DNA of 64,000 nucleotides from Saliniramus fredricksonii (lineage in GTDB: Bacteria > Pseudomonadota > Alphaproteobacteria > Rhizobiales > Beijerinckiaceae), in NCBI RefSeq assembly GCF_900094735.1, contig NZ_FMBM01000002.1:2284501-2348500 (forward strand). Reading direction: 5' to 3'. Below are positions 19,329 through 29,032 of the stretch, piece after piece. Position 1 is the first letter of the stretch; every line of letters starts with the position of its first letter. The notes under the pieces were generated by a model, which was given only the letters and a program-made list of their open reading frames with translations, ran no database searches and was not told the DNA's origin. Position numbers and translations under genes: made by a program.

Positions 19329-19994
19329 TCACGCCTCTTCGGTGACGATGTGCTCGTCGGACACGCCGAGACTCTTCACCGCTTTCTCGACCGCCTCGAT
19401 CATCGGCGGCGGGCCGCAGATATAGACGTGCCCGCCCCAATCGGGAACATTGGCCTTCAGGAAATCTGCGGTGATGTCCTGACGCGGCACGGTGGCTCCG
19501 TTCTCGTCGGTCACCGTGAAGATGCATTCCAGCCCGGGCATCCCCTCCCATTCCTCGCGCAGGATAATGTCGCGCTCGGTTCTGTTCGAGAAGATCAGCG
19601 TGCAGCCGGAGAGCTCATTCTCGCGGGCGCGTCTGCGCAGGATCGGGATGAAGGGCGTAATTCCCGCACCGCCGGCGATGAAGATACCGGGCCCCTGGTC
19701 GTTGATCGCCCCCCACGGCTCATCAATCAGCACCGTGTCGCCGGGGCGCAGATCCGCGATGCGTTTGGTGACGCCGTCGTGATCGGGATAGCTCTTGATC
19801 GTGAATTCGAGAATCGGCTCGTCCGGCTGGCTGGTGAAGGTGAAGGGCCGCGTCTCCTCGCGCCAGCCATCCTGATCGAGAGCGAAATCCGTCGCCTGGC
19901 CCGGCGTGAAGTCGTAACCCTCGGGCCGCGTGAAGACGAGGCGGTTGGTATCGTGCGTCAGCGCGGAAATTTCGCGTAGCGTGATGCGATGCAT
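19329..19994 (-). CDS. Ferredoxin/flavodoxin-NADP reductase-like flavoprotein
   Basis: The 221-residue protein has a FAD-binding barrel (about 1-95) with RPFTFTSQP, a variant of the RxYS flavin motif, and a nicotinamide-binding domain (about 100-221) with GGAGITPFIPI, the TLIFSNRTERD strand and CGPPPMIEAV. It should shuttle electrons between NAD(P)H and a small carrier; the actual partner is not encoded nearby. The start at 19994 has a strong AGGAGG seven bases upstream; in-frame extension to 20078 has no family similarity. It lies downstream of trxA on the same strand, but a terminator at 20109-20137 separates them. Confidence 0.85.
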   Translation of the reverse strand: MHRITLREISALTHDTNRLVFTRPEGYDFTPGQATDFALDQDGWREETRPFTFTSQPDEPILEFTIKSYPDHDGVTKRIADLRPGDTVLIDEPWGAINDQGPGIFIAGGAGITPFIPILRRRARENELSGCTLIFSNRTERDIILREEWEGMPGLECIFTVTDENGATVPRQDITADFLKANVPDWGGHVYICGPPPMIEAVEKAVKSLGVSDEHIVTEEA

Positions 19995-20108
19995 GAAGTT
20001 CCTCCTTTGCCGGAGAAAACCGCGAGCCCCGCATGCTGGTTCCGCATAAAAGCCGCGCTTAGGGCGCGATGCGGCCATATGCCCCTGCCGCGCACCGGCC
20101 AGTAAAAC

Positions 20109-20137
20109 GGCCCTCGCCGGCCTAACCCGCGAGGGCC
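20109..20137 (-). terminator. Rho-independent terminator after trxA
   Basis: GGCCCTCGC (20109-20117) and GCGAGGGCC (20129-20137) form a perfect nine-base stem with an eleven-base loop. On the minus strand it is followed by GTTTTACT. It lies 38 bases after the thioredoxin stop. Confidence 0.8.
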
Positions 20138-20174
20138 CTGTCTCATTGCAGGTGCGGGGAAGAATGCCGGCAGA

Positions 20175-20498
20175 TCAGCCGGCGAAACCGGCGATCCACT
20201 TCTGCAATTCGCCCTTGGGCGCCGCACCGACCTTCTGGCCGGCGAGTTCGCCGTCCTTGAAGACCATGAGCGTCGGGATCGAGCGGATGCCGAGCTGGCC
20301 GGCGACGGCCTGGTTCTCGTCGATATTGAGTTTGGCAATCTTCACCTTGCCGCCCATCTCCTCGGAGATCTCCTCCAGAGCGGGGCCGATCATCTTGCAG
20401 GGGCCGCACCATTCGGCCCAGAAATCCACCACGACGGGTTCGGAAGATTTCAAAACGTCGGTCTCGAAGCTCGCATCGGTTACTTTCACGGTCGCCAT
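20175..20498 (-). CDS. trxA: Thioredoxin 1
   Basis: This is a 107-residue cytoplasmic thioredoxin. The active site is [14 protein letters not shown] (Cys32/Cys35 in the usual numbering), the cis-proline loop is IRSIPTL, and DENQ and FKDGE occupy the family positions. It would keep protein thiols reduced together with a thioredoxin reductase encoded elsewhere. The start at 20498 has an AAAGGTGA ribosome binding site; the frame extends to 20582 without similarity. It follows addA by 102 bases on the same strand, the usual addB-addA-trxA order in alphaproteobacteria, and ends at a clear terminator. Confidence 0.96.
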   Translation of the reverse strand: MATVKVTDASFETDVLKSSEPVVVDFWAEWCGPCKMIGPALEEISEEMGGKVKIAKLNIDENQAVAGQLGIRSIPTLMVFKDGELAGQKVGAAPKGELQKWIAGFAG

Positions 20499-20600
20499 GG
20501 CGTCACCTTTCTCGATTGATTTCCCAACACATATGCGCCTGTGGCCGCTCCCGCAAGTTACGCACCATGCCGGACCTGACATTGCACACGAAGATGTGTC

Positions 20601-23600
20601 TCAGCCCCCCTGCGCCGGCGGCGCGATCAGCCGCAGAGCCGCCTCGAGATCCGCCGCAGGGAGCTCGCGCACCTGCGGCCCCGCCGTCCAGACCATGAAG
20701 GCGCGGATCGCCCGGTCGGGATAGATCTGCGCCAGCAGCGCCCGGTAGAGCGCCATCTGCGTGAGATAACGCGGCAAGAGGGGCTTGTCCGGGTCGGGCG
20801 GGCGGGCGCTCGTCTTGAAATCGGCAAAACAGATCGCGCCCTCCCCGATGGCGAGCCGGTCGATCTGGCCGGTCACCCCGACACGTGCGCCCGCCTCCCC
20901 GACACTGACGAGGCCGGAGACCGGTGCTTCGGCCAGCGCATCGGCAGCGAAGAGTGGCGTGAGGCGTTCATCCTCGATCACGGCCAGCGCATCGGCGACG
21001 ATGGCCGCGCGCATCGTCGCGTCGAGCCCGCCGGCACGGGCGGCGACAAAGGCGCGGGCCGCTTCCGCGCGCCGATCCGCCGGGATCGCCGGCAGGCGCT
21101 CGATCAGGGCATGGACGAGCACGCCGCGCTGGCGGGCGCCTGGATCGAAGGGGCGATCGCGCAGGCTGGCCGGCGCATCGGAGGCGCCGAGCGCGCTCGA
21201 CGGGCGCAGGGGCGGCGCCGGTTCCGGCTCGGGGGCGCTCATCCGTGTGAGCCAGTCGGGCAAGGGGAAGGCCTGTGGCGCCACCACCGCGCTTTTCTCC
21301 GGCGCGGCGGGAGCGAGCGCCGGGTCGCGCCAGACGGCGACCCTGCCATAGGGCATCTCGGCCTCTTCGAGCCCGTAGGGTCCCGCTTCGAGCGCCCGGC
21401 TGATCCGCGCCGTCCAGCAATCGGCGGGGAGTTCCTTGTCCTTCCTGCCGCCATAGGGGGCGAGGACGAGATGATCGGCGGCACGGGTCAGTGCTACATA
21501 AAGCAGCCGGTTGCGCTCCTGCGCCTCCGCTTCGTCCCGCATCGCCCGCGCCTCGGCGAGGATCTCCGGCTCCTTCTCCTTGCCGGGCGACCAGACCGGC
21601 AGCGCCCCGCCGATATCGTACAGGGCCGCGCCGTGATTGCCCGCCCGGGTCGCCTGGTCGATGACCAGAACCAGCGGCGCTTCGAGCCCCTTGGCGCCAT
21701 GCACGGTCATCACGCGAACTTCGCGCCCCTCGGCTTCCAGATCGCGGCGGATCTCGCGCTCGGCGCCGGAAAAGCTCTCCAGAAAGGTCGCGAGGGACGG
21801 CGTCTGCGGATGTTCGGCGGCGAGCGCTTCCGCGAGGAAGGCGTCGATCGCGTCACCCGCCTCGACCCCCAGCCGCGCGACGAGCCGCCGGCGCCCGCCC
21901 TCGGGCCCGAGCAGGGCGGCGAAGAAGGCAAAGGGGCCGTGCCGCGCGGCGAGTTCGCGCCAGCGCGCATGTTGCGCGAGCGCAGCGCTCGCCTTGGCAT
22001 TCCCAGCCTCCGCATGTTTGCCGAGCGCGTCATACAGGCTGACGCCATCGCCGCGATCGACGCCGATACGGATGAGATCATCGTCATCCCAGCCCACGAG
22101 CGGTGATTTCAAGACGGTGGCGAGCGTCAGATCATCGCCTGGCAGAAGCGCCGCGCGCCCCGCCGCGACGAGATCCTGCACGGCGATATGGGCGGCGATG
22201 TCGAGCCGGTCGGCACCGGCAACGGGGATGCTGCGATCCTTCAGGGCGCGGATCGTGGCGAAGAAGGCCGGGTTGCGGCTGCGGGTCAGGATCAGGATCT
22301 CGCCGGGATGCCAGACTCGCCCCGTGGCATCACCCTCGCGCGTCCAGGTCTCCACCGCCTGCGCGATCCGCTGCGCCAGCCGTACCGGCGGCGCCGCCGC
22401 ATCCGGCTCGTCGAGGGGATGCGTCCAGGCATCGGGATCGGGCGCCTCCTCGGCCGGCTCGAAAGGCCAGATCTCGACCCGGGCGGGCTTGCCGATACGG
22501 CTGCTCTGATGCGCCGTGCCGGTGATCTCGTCCTCGAAGCTCAAGCCCTCGAAATTGCGCTCATCGGCAAAGACCGCATCCACCGCTTCGAGAATGGCGG
22601 GCGCCGTGCGGAAGGAGACGGTGAGTTGCACGTTCTCGAAGGCCCGGGCGACGCCCTTCGCCTGGTCCTGCCAGTAGCGCCGGCTTTCCGAGAACTTGCG
22701 TGGCTCCGCGCCCTGGAAGGAATAGATCGACTGCTTTTCATCGCCCACTGCGAATACCGTGCGCAGCGCATTCCCCGCCTGGCCGGAACCGGCGAAGAAA
22801 TCGCCCGTCACCGCGCGCAGGATGTCCCATTGCGCCGGGTTGGTATCCTGCGCCTCGTCCACGAGGACATGGTCGATGCCGCGATCGAGCTTGTAGAGCA
22901 CCCAGCCGCCGGCCGGGCCAGCCAGCAGATCACGCGTCTTGCCGATCAGATCGTCGAAATCGAGCATGGAGAGCCGCGCCTTGCGCGCCTCGATATGCCG
23001 GAACAGAGCGCGCGCGATGGTAAACAGCGCCCATGTGCGCTGCCAGGCTTCGACGCGCCCCATCCGCATGCGCAAAGCGACAAGCCGCTCCTGTTCGGCG
23101 GCGAGGCGTTCCTTGACGTGATCGGGAATTGCCTTGGTACCCAGAGACCTAGCGGGCGTGCCCTTGCCCTTGTCGGTAAAGAAAAGCGTCAGATACAAGG
23201 CGCTTTGCTGCGCCGGATCATCCGTCGCGGCAGCACTGATCAGCGCATCGGCACGATCCTTGTCGGTCTTGCCGCCGGTCTGCAGGATCGCCACCAGATC
23301 GGCCCATTCCGAAACCGGTATCCCGCCATCAAGGATCTGTGCTTCCAGCGCGGCGAGGTTCTCGCCCTCGCCGACTTCGAGCTTTGCCCGGATCTCGGCG
23401 AGCGCCTTTTCGAAAGCATCATCGTCGCGCAGAACCGCGCGCTCGCGCATCGCCGCCCTGATCAGGGCGGTGCGCCCGTCCCCGCCGCCATGGGCCGCGT
23501 CGAGAATATCGAAGGCCGCGCGCATCGTGGCATCGGCGCCCGCATGGGCAAGCGTGTCGGACATCGCCGCATCGAACAGAACCGCGCCCTGCACCTCGTC

Positions 23601-24062
23601 GAGCATGGCAAACCGCGCCGGGACGCCGGCCTCGAAGGGGGCGATATGCAGCAACCGCTCGCAGAAGGCGTGGATCGTCCCGATCTTGAGCCCGCCCGGC
23701 GTCTCCACGGCGCGGGCGAAGAGCCGCCGCGCCAGGGCGAGCCGCGCCGCATCGGGCTCGCGCCCGTCGAGATCGCGCAGGGCCTGCGCGAGCGCCGCGT
23801 CGTCATGCGTCACCCAGGCCGCGAGGCGGTCGAAGACGCGCATCTGCATGTTGGCCGCCGCCGCCTTGGTGAAGGTGAGGCAGAGGATGCGGTTGGGCGC
23901 GACGCCCTCCAGCAGCAGCCGCAGCACCCTGTCGGAGAGCACCTTGGTCTTGCCCGAACCGGCATTGGCCGAAACCCAGGCGGAGCGATCGGGCATCGCC
24001 GCGCGGCGCTGGCGCGCCGTCGTATCGCTGATCGGATCGCCGCTCATGCTTGCACCATTCAT
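20601..24062 (-). CDS. addA: Double-strand break repair helicase-nuclease subunit AddA
   Basis: AddA (1153 residues) is the UvrD-like helicase and nuclease subunit of AddAB, which resects broken DNA ends for RecA loading. Helicase motif I is ANAGSGKTKVL (A32-L42). Other motifs are LCLTFTKAAAANM (Ia), DEAQDTNPAQWDIL (II), GDEKQSIYSFQGA (III), VMTVHGAKGLEAPLV (V) and LLYVALTRAADHL (VI). The C-terminal nuclease domain has GQIDRL and CFADFKTS, the catalytic D-and-DxK pattern. ATG 24062 overlaps the addB stop as ATGA, indicating translational coupling. The next gene downstream is trxA. Confidence 0.95.
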   Translation of the reverse strand: MNGASMSGDPISDTTARQRRAAMPDRSAWVSANAGSGKTKVLSDRVLRLLLEGVAPNRILCLTFTKAAAANMQMRVFDRLAAWVTHDDAALAQALRDLDGREPDAARLALARRLFARAVETPGGLKIGTIHAFCERLLHIAPFEAGVPARFAMLDEVQGAVLFDAAMSDTLAHAGADATMRAAFDILDAAHGGGDGRTALIRAAMRERAVLRDDDAFEKALAEIRAKLEVGEGENLAALEAQILDGGIPVSEWADLVAILQTGGKTDKDRADALISAAATDDPAQQSALYLTLFFTDKGKGTPARSLGTKAIPDHVKERLAAEQERLVALRMRMGRVEAWQRTWALFTIARALFRHIEARKARLSMLDFDDLIGKTRDLLAGPAGGWVLYKLDRGIDHVLVDEAQDTNPAQWDILRAVTGDFFAGSGQAGNALRTVFAVGDEKQSIYSFQGAEPRKFSESRRYWQDQAKGVARAFENVQLTVSFRTAPAILEAVDAVFADERNFEGLSFEDEITGTAHQSSRIGKPARVEIWPFEPAEEAPDPDAWTHPLDEPDAAAPPVRLAQRIAQAVETWTREGDATGRVWHPGEILILTRSRNPAFFATIRALKDRSIPVAGADRLDIAAHIAVQDLVAAGRAALLPGDDLTLATVLKSPLVGWDDDDLIRIGVDRGDGVSLYDALGKHAEAGNAKASAALAQHARWRELAARHGPFAFFAALLGPEGGRRRLVARLGVEAGDAIDAFLAEALAAEHPQTPSLATFLESFSGAEREIRRDLEAEGREVRVMTVHGAKGLEAPLVLVIDQATRAGNHGAALYDIGGALPVWSPGKEKEPEILAEARAMRDEAEAQERNRLLYVALTRAADHLVLAPYGGRKDKELPADCWTARISRALEAGPYGLEEAEMPYGRVAVWRDPALAPAAPEKSAVVAPQAFPLPDWLTRMSAPEPEPAPPLRPSSALGASDAPASLRDRPFDPGARQRGVLVHALIERLPAIPADRRAEAARAFVAARAGGLDATMRAAIVADALAVIEDERLTPLFAADALAEAPVSGLVSVGEAGARVGVTGQIDRLAIGEGAICFADFKTSARPPDPDKPLLPRYLTQMALYRALLAQIYPDRAIRAFMVWTAGPQVRELPAADLEAALRLIAPPAQGG

Positions 24063-27000
24063 GCCTCGCCCCCGTCGCTGCCGCCACCGCCGCTGACCGA
24101 CCATTCCCTGACCCGGGCGAGATGGTCGTAATCGCTGTAGGCCTTGGCGAATTGCGGATAGGGCCGCGACATGTAGCCGAGTTCCCCCTTGATGAACCGC
24201 GCCACCAGACCGCGCAGGCGGGCCAGGTGATCGGCGATGATCTCCGGCATGGCGCGGGCATCGTCCTTATATGGCTTGACGAGGGTCTCGCTCAACGCCT
24301 CGCGCCCGCCGCTGGTACGCACATAGACGAGCTCGGGCGTCTCGCCGACCGGGCCGATCTCCTTGAAGCCGCCGTGCATCAGCATCGCCGCTTCGAGGGT
24401 GAGCTGCGGCGAGAAACCCACGCTGATTTCCTTTGCCGAGGGCGGCTTGCCGGATTTGAAATCGAGCGCGGTGACGCCCCCGTCGCGGCGCTGCTCGATC
24501 CGGTCGGCCCGCGCCGTGAGCCTGAAGGTGCGGCTGCCGAAGGGGATCTCCATCGCGCCCCTCAATTCGACATGCACCCGCGCGAGCCCATCGCGGCGTT
24601 GATATTCCCAATCGACCAGGGCCATGCCGATGCGGGTCAGGCGCGGCAGCCAATCGGCATGGATATCGGGAAATTCCTGCGCATAAGGCGCGAGCTGCGC
24701 GTCGAGAATCGCCTGCATCGTCGCCCGCGCCGTCTCGCGATCGGGCGGCAGCGCGTCGGGATATGCTTCGACGAAATGCTCCGCCAGCGCATGCACCAGG
24801 GTGCCGCGTTCCGCCGGGCCGGGGGCGGCAGCGAGATCGGGGAGCGGGTCGAGCCCCAGCACGTATTGCGCGAAGATCGCATAAGGATCGCGCAACAGCG
24901 TCTCGATCCTGGTGACCGAGAGCTGATCCGGGAACGTCTTCGGATCGGGGCGCGGATCGGGACGAGCCAGCGGCTTCGCCGGCGCATCCGTATCGGCATG
25001 ACGGGCGAGATAGCGCAGCCGCGCGCCGCGCTCGGCGATTTCCGCGAACAATGCCTCGCCGGCAAAGGCCTTCATCCGCTGGACGAAACGCGAGGGCACG
25101 GTGGGCGCGCCGTTGCGCTTTCCGGCCCGGGTAATGATCACCTCCGCGCCGCAGGCCGCCTGCACGAAATCATGGGCACTCTGGCCGATGCGCCGCTCCG
25201 GCGGCAGCAGGCCGATCAGGCTGCGCATCGGGCGGTTGAGGAAGGCGTCGGTCTGCGGCGCGGGCGGCCAGACACCCTCGTCGAGCCCGCCGAGCACCAC
25301 CCGGTCGACGGCAATCAGGCGCGCTTCGAGCGGCCCGAGGATCTTCACACGGCGATGCACGTCGCGCAGATCGGGCCGCACCACGCGCTGGGCGGCGAGG
25401 CTGGCGAAGAAGGCGGGATAATCGGCGAAACCGCCCTTCACAGATGCGCCCGCAGCGTCGCCGCCATCCTGCGCCGCGCATTCGTCAAACAGGGCAAAGA
25501 GGCTGTCATAGGAGGGCTCGGCCCGCCAGTCGGTGACGGAATCCGCGTCATCCTGCACCTCGAAGGCCACATCGTCCGGCACCTCCTCCGGCAGCCGCAA
25601 CAGCGCCTCGACGGTGGCGCGATGCGCCCCGGCGAGGCTCGTGAGCGAGGCTTCACGGGGTGTCGCATCGGGGAGGAAATCAGCGAATGCATCGCGCAGC
25701 CGGGCGATCAGATCGGCGGCGGCATCCCAGTCCTGCGCGGTGAGGCGCTTGACCGGGCGCGGCGCCTTCCAGCCCTCCTTGCCCTCCACCGCTTCCCGCC
25801 GGCGTGCGAGCGCGGTGGCGAGCCCGTCGAGACCCGGCGCGGCGGGCGGGCCGCGCAGCACGCCGATCTCGAGAGCGCTCGCGGCGCGGCGCATCGCCTC
25901 GCGCGACAGGCCGAGCCGCAGATGCGGATGGGCGATCAGCGCGAGGCAGGAGAGCGGATCGAACCCGGCCAAAGCCGCATCAGCAGCCAGCCGCGCCAGC
26001 CGCCCCGCCGGGCTCTGCGCCAGCGGCGTTCCCGCCGAATCGGCGCTGCGCACACCCCAGCGTCCGAGTTCGGCGCAGACCCGCGCCGCGAGGCCGCGAT
26101 CCGGCGTGATCAGCGCCGCTGTCTTCTCCGGCTCCTCCAGCGCCTCGCGCAGGGCGATGGCGATGCAAAGCGCCTCCTCGCGCTCGTCATTGGCTTCGAC
26201 GAGGGTGATACGCTGCGTTCCCGCCAGCGCAAGATCGGTGCGCGCGCGCGTCTCCAGCGCCGACCAGCGATCCGTGGTCTCGGCGGGGCGCATCGCCTCG
26301 GAAAAGAAGCGCGCGCGGGCATTGCCGGGCGTGTCCGCATCATGGGGGGCGAGCTCCATGATGGCCCCGCGCGGAATCGCGAGCTCCTCGGCGAGGAGTC
26401 GCGCCATCATTGCCTGGGGATGGCCGGAACCGGGATCGCGCGGGCTGCCCCCTCCGCCCTCCCCGGCTTCCGCCCCGCCGATCCAGCCGATCTGCGCAAA
26501 GCTTTCGTCGTCGAGATCGAGATCGATCCCCGGCAGGACCAGGGCGCCGTTTTCCAGCCGGGCGATCGCCCCGAGCAGGCGCGCCGTGGAAGGGATCGAA
26601 CCGGTAGAGCCGGCGGCAATGACCGGGCCGGGCGGCGTCTGGCGCCGAAACAGGGCCGCCTGCGCATCGATCAGCTTCGAGCGCCGCTCGGCCGGATCGC
26701 TGGCCTGGCGCTCCTTCAGGATGGCGGGCCACATCTCCGTGGCGATGCGCAGGAAGCGCAGCGTGAAATCGAAATATTGCGAATATTCGCCATCGACGAG
26801 ATCGGCCAACCGCGCGACGGGGACATCCTCGAAGGTGAAATCATCCATCAGCGCTTCGAGATCCGCCGCGAGCGCCACGGCATCGGCGGCCGAGGTGGGG
26901 ATCAGGAAATCACGCGTCGCATCGCTGCGCACAGTATCGCCGTTTTTCCCCTGCGCAAGGCTGCGGGCGAAAGCCTGGATCAGCCCGGCGAGCAGCAGGC

Positions 27001-27430
27001 GGCGCTCCAGCGGGGCGATGGGCGGGGCGATCAGCGCCTCGGGATCCGCGTGCGCGAGCAGGCCTGCGGCGAGTTCGAGCTCCGCATCATCGGCCTCGCC
27101 CAGCGGCACGATGCGCGGCAACAGCGCCGCATCCCCTTCGAGCAATTGCGAGAGCCGGGTCGCAAGCGCCCGCGCGGCGCGCTGCGTCGGCAGATAGATG
27201 GTCGCGCGCGCCAGCGCATCCGGGCGATCCGGCTCGGGAAAGCCCGGCACCAGCCGCCCGTCCAGCAGGGCGCGCGCCAGCGTGTCGAGGAACGGCACGC
27301 CGGGGGCGATGGTAAAGACGCGCGGATCTCGCAAGGCCCAGGACTCCTCATTTTCGGCAACCCGGTCCGCCACCGCTTTCGCGAATCGCCGCACCGCACC
27401 TGCATGGTCGCCGAGACTACGATTCACCAC
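24059..27430 (-). CDS. addB: Double-strand break repair protein AddB
   Basis: AddB (1123 residues) is the partner of AddA in end resection. The N-terminal part has a degenerate helicase fold: where Bacillus AddB carries a Walker A motif, this protein reads FTIAPGVPFLDTLARALLDG, without the GKT lysine, as I recall for alphaproteobacterial AddB. The C-terminal nuclease has LTARADRIEQRRDGG and ALDFKSGKPPS, so the second nuclease looks active. Other conserved stretches include LGGLDEGVWPP and SVTRIETLLRDPYAIFA. It starts with GTG at 27430, and a second GTG follows immediately; the ribosome binding site is weak. It is divergent from the malonyl-CoA decarboxylase gene. Confidence 0.94.
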   Translation of the reverse strand: MVNRSLGDHAGAVRRFAKAVADRVAENEESWALRDPRVFTIAPGVPFLDTLARALLDGRLVPGFPEPDRPDALARATIYLPTQRAARALATRLSQLLEGDAALLPRIVPLGEADDAELELAAGLLAHADPEALIAPPIAPLERRLLLAGLIQAFARSLAQGKNGDTVRSDATRDFLIPTSAADAVALAADLEALMDDFTFEDVPVARLADLVDGEYSQYFDFTLRFLRIATEMWPAILKERQASDPAERRSKLIDAQAALFRRQTPPGPVIAAGSTGSIPSTARLLGAIARLENGALVLPGIDLDLDDESFAQIGWIGGAEAGEGGGGSPRDPGSGHPQAMMARLLAEELAIPRGAIMELAPHDADTPGNARARFFSEAMRPAETTDRWSALETRARTDLALAGTQRITLVEANDEREEALCIAIALREALEEPEKTAALITPDRGLAARVCAELGRWGVRSADSAGTPLAQSPAGRLARLAADAALAGFDPLSCLALIAHPHLRLGLSREAMRRAASALEIGVLRGPPAAPGLDGLATALARRREAVEGKEGWKAPRPVKRLTAQDWDAAADLIARLRDAFADFLPDATPREASLTSLAGAHRATVEALLRLPEEVPDDVAFEVQDDADSVTDWRAEPSYDSLFALFDECAAQDGGDAAGASVKGGFADYPAFFASLAAQRVVRPDLRDVHRRVKILGPLEARLIAVDRVVLGGLDEGVWPPAPQTDAFLNRPMRSLIGLLPPERRIGQSAHDFVQAACGAEVIITRAGKRNGAPTVPSRFVQRMKAFAGEALFAEIAERGARLRYLARHADTDAPAKPLARPDPRPDPKTFPDQLSVTRIETLLRDPYAIFAQYVLGLDPLPDLAAAPGPAERGTLVHALAEHFVEAYPDALPPDRETARATMQAILDAQLAPYAQEFPDIHADWLPRLTRIGMALVDWEYQRRDGLARVHVELRGAMEIPFGSRTFRLTARADRIEQRRDGGVTALDFKSGKPPSAKEISVGFSPQLTLEAAMLMHGGFKEIGPVGETPELVYVRTSGGREALSETLVKPYKDDARAMPEIIADHLARLRGLVARFIKGELGYMSRPYPQFAKAYSDYDHLARVREWSVSGGGGSDGGEA

Positions 27431-27592
27431 CCCGCAGCGACAAGCGCGGCGATGGCGTCGTACACAGATTACGACTTCTGCGCGCGCTCGCGGGATCGCT
27501 CAGATCACCCGTGCGTTATCGCGTTGCACAAGGCTCTTTCGCAGATCGCGTTCAGCACCCACATTGTAGCGTCGCAGGCAGGGATAGCGTCG

Positions 27593-28978
27593 ATGTCGTT
27601 CTTCACCGAGATGATGCAGCAGATCAGTGATCGCGGGCGGGCGCTGATGAGCGCGCGGCGCGGCGAAGCCCGCACGGCAAAGGCCCTGCAGGCGCTCGCC
27701 GAGGCGTTGCTCTCCAACCGGGGCGAAGCGTCCAGCGTGGCGCGGGCGGCGGAACTGCTCATCTGTTATGCGGCTGCGCCACGCGAGGAACGCGAGGGCT
27801 TCCTGCGCTGCCTCGCCGTCGATTTCGGCCCCGACCAGGCACGCATCGATGCCGCCATCACGGCCTATCAGGCCAATCCGGGCGCGACCACGGCGATGGC
27901 CCTGCACCGGGCGGCGGAACCGCGCCGGCAGGATCTGCTGCGCCGGCTCAACCGCGCCCCGGGCGGCACGCTCGCGCTCTTGCGCATGCGCGAGGACGTT
28001 CTGCCTTTGCGCCGGGCCGAGGCCGCCCTCGCCGATCTCGACGCGGATTTCGAGCATCTCTTCGCTTCATGGTTCAACCGGGGCTTTCTGACGCTGCGCC
28101 GGATCGACTGGGCGAGCCCCGCCCATGTGCTTGAAAAGATCATCCAGTATGAAGCGGTACACCGGATCGAGAGTTTCGAGGATCTGAAGCTGCGCCTCGC
28201 CCCCTCCGACCGGCTGCTCTACGCCTTCTTCCATCCGGCCCTTGCCGACGAGCCGCTGATCTTCGTCGAAGTCGCGCTCACCGATGCTATCCCCCAATCG
28301 ATCGACCGCATTCTGGATGGCAGGCGCACGGAACTGGCGCCGGCAGATGCCGATACGGCCGTGTTCTATTCGATCTCGAACTGCCAGAAAGGCCTTGCCG
28401 GGGTGTCCTTCGGCAATTTCCTGATCAAGCAGGTGGTGGAGGAATTGCGCCGCGACCTGCCGCAGCTGCGTCGCTTCCTGACGCTCTCCCCCGTTCCCGG
28501 TTTCGCCGCCTGGCTGGAGGCACAGGCGCGCGACGAAGAGAGCGGCGCGCTCGAACCGACTGAGCGCGAGGTACTGGCGCCGATCCTCGCGGAAGGCGCC
28601 GACCGCGCCGCCCTGCTCGCGCGCGACGGGACGGATGCGGACAAGCTGCACGAGACCCTGCGGCGGCTGTGCGCAACCTATCTGGTGCGTGCCACGACAA
28701 TGCGCGGTGAGCGCGGCGTACCGCGTCCGCTCGATCCGGTGGCGCGCTTCCATCTCGGCAACGGCGCGCGGCTCGAACATGTCCATGCCCGCGCCGATCT
28801 CTCGGCCCGGGGCGCGGCGCAGGCGGCGGGAATGATGGTGAATTACCTCTATGATCTCGACAGCATAGAGCGCCATCACGAAGCCTATGCCGAGCGCGGC
28901 GAGATCGCCATGTCGAACGAGGTGCGGCGTCTGGCCAAACCGCAAAAGGCCTTGCGCGACCTTGCCGTGCCGGGCTGA
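27593..28978 (+). CDS. matA: Malonyl-CoA decarboxylase
   Basis: The enzyme converts malonyl-CoA to acetyl-CoA and CO2. The 461-residue protein has the helical N-terminal domain (about 1-170) and the GNAT-like catalytic domain with the family segments RRIDWASPAHVLEKIIQYEAVH, RLYAFFHP-like DRLLYAFFHPALADEPLIFVEVAL, FYSISNCQKGLAGVSFGNFLIKQV, LSPVPGFAAWL and HLGNGARLEHVHARADLS. The conserved serine and histidine of the catalytic domain lie in these last motifs. AGGGA is eight bases before ATG 27593; the upstream open frame is only antisense to addB. matB follows after 54 bases, giving a malonate-to-acetyl-CoA unit, but no malonate transporter or regulator is adjacent. Confidence 0.93.
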   Translation: MSFFTEMMQQISDRGRALMSARRGEARTAKALQALAEALLSNRGEASSVARAAELLICYAAAPREEREGFLRCLAVDFGPDQARIDAAITAYQANPGATTAMALHRAAEPRRQDLLRRLNRAPGGTLALLRMREDVLPLRRAEAALADLDADFEHLFASWFNRGFLTLRRIDWASPAHVLEKIIQYEAVHRIESFEDLKLRLAPSDRLLYAFFHPALADEPLIFVEVALTDAIPQSIDRILDGRRTELAPADADTAVFYSISNCQKGLAGVSFGNFLIKQVVEELRRDLPQLRRFLTLSPVPGFAAWLEAQARDEESGALEPTEREVLAPILAEGADRAALLARDGTDADKLHETLRRLCATYLVRATTMRGERGVPRPLDPVARFHLGNGARLEHVHARADLSARGAAQAAGMMVNYLYDLDSIERHHEAYAERGEIAMSNEVRRLAKPQKALRDLAVPG

Positions 28979-29032
28979 AACCTGCCAGAAGGGCAGCCGA
29001 CGAGACAACGCCCGGATCGTGGAGGATCCCCG

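Noticed and set aside
22188-24131. 647-codon plus-strand open frame opposite addA
   Set aside because: Antisense shadow of the addA helicase motifs; no recognisable domain.
24050-27592. Long plus-strand open frame running into malonyl-CoA decarboxylase
   Set aside because: Only the part from 27593 matches the family. The upstream part is antisense to addB, arginine-rich, and lacks a ribosome binding site.
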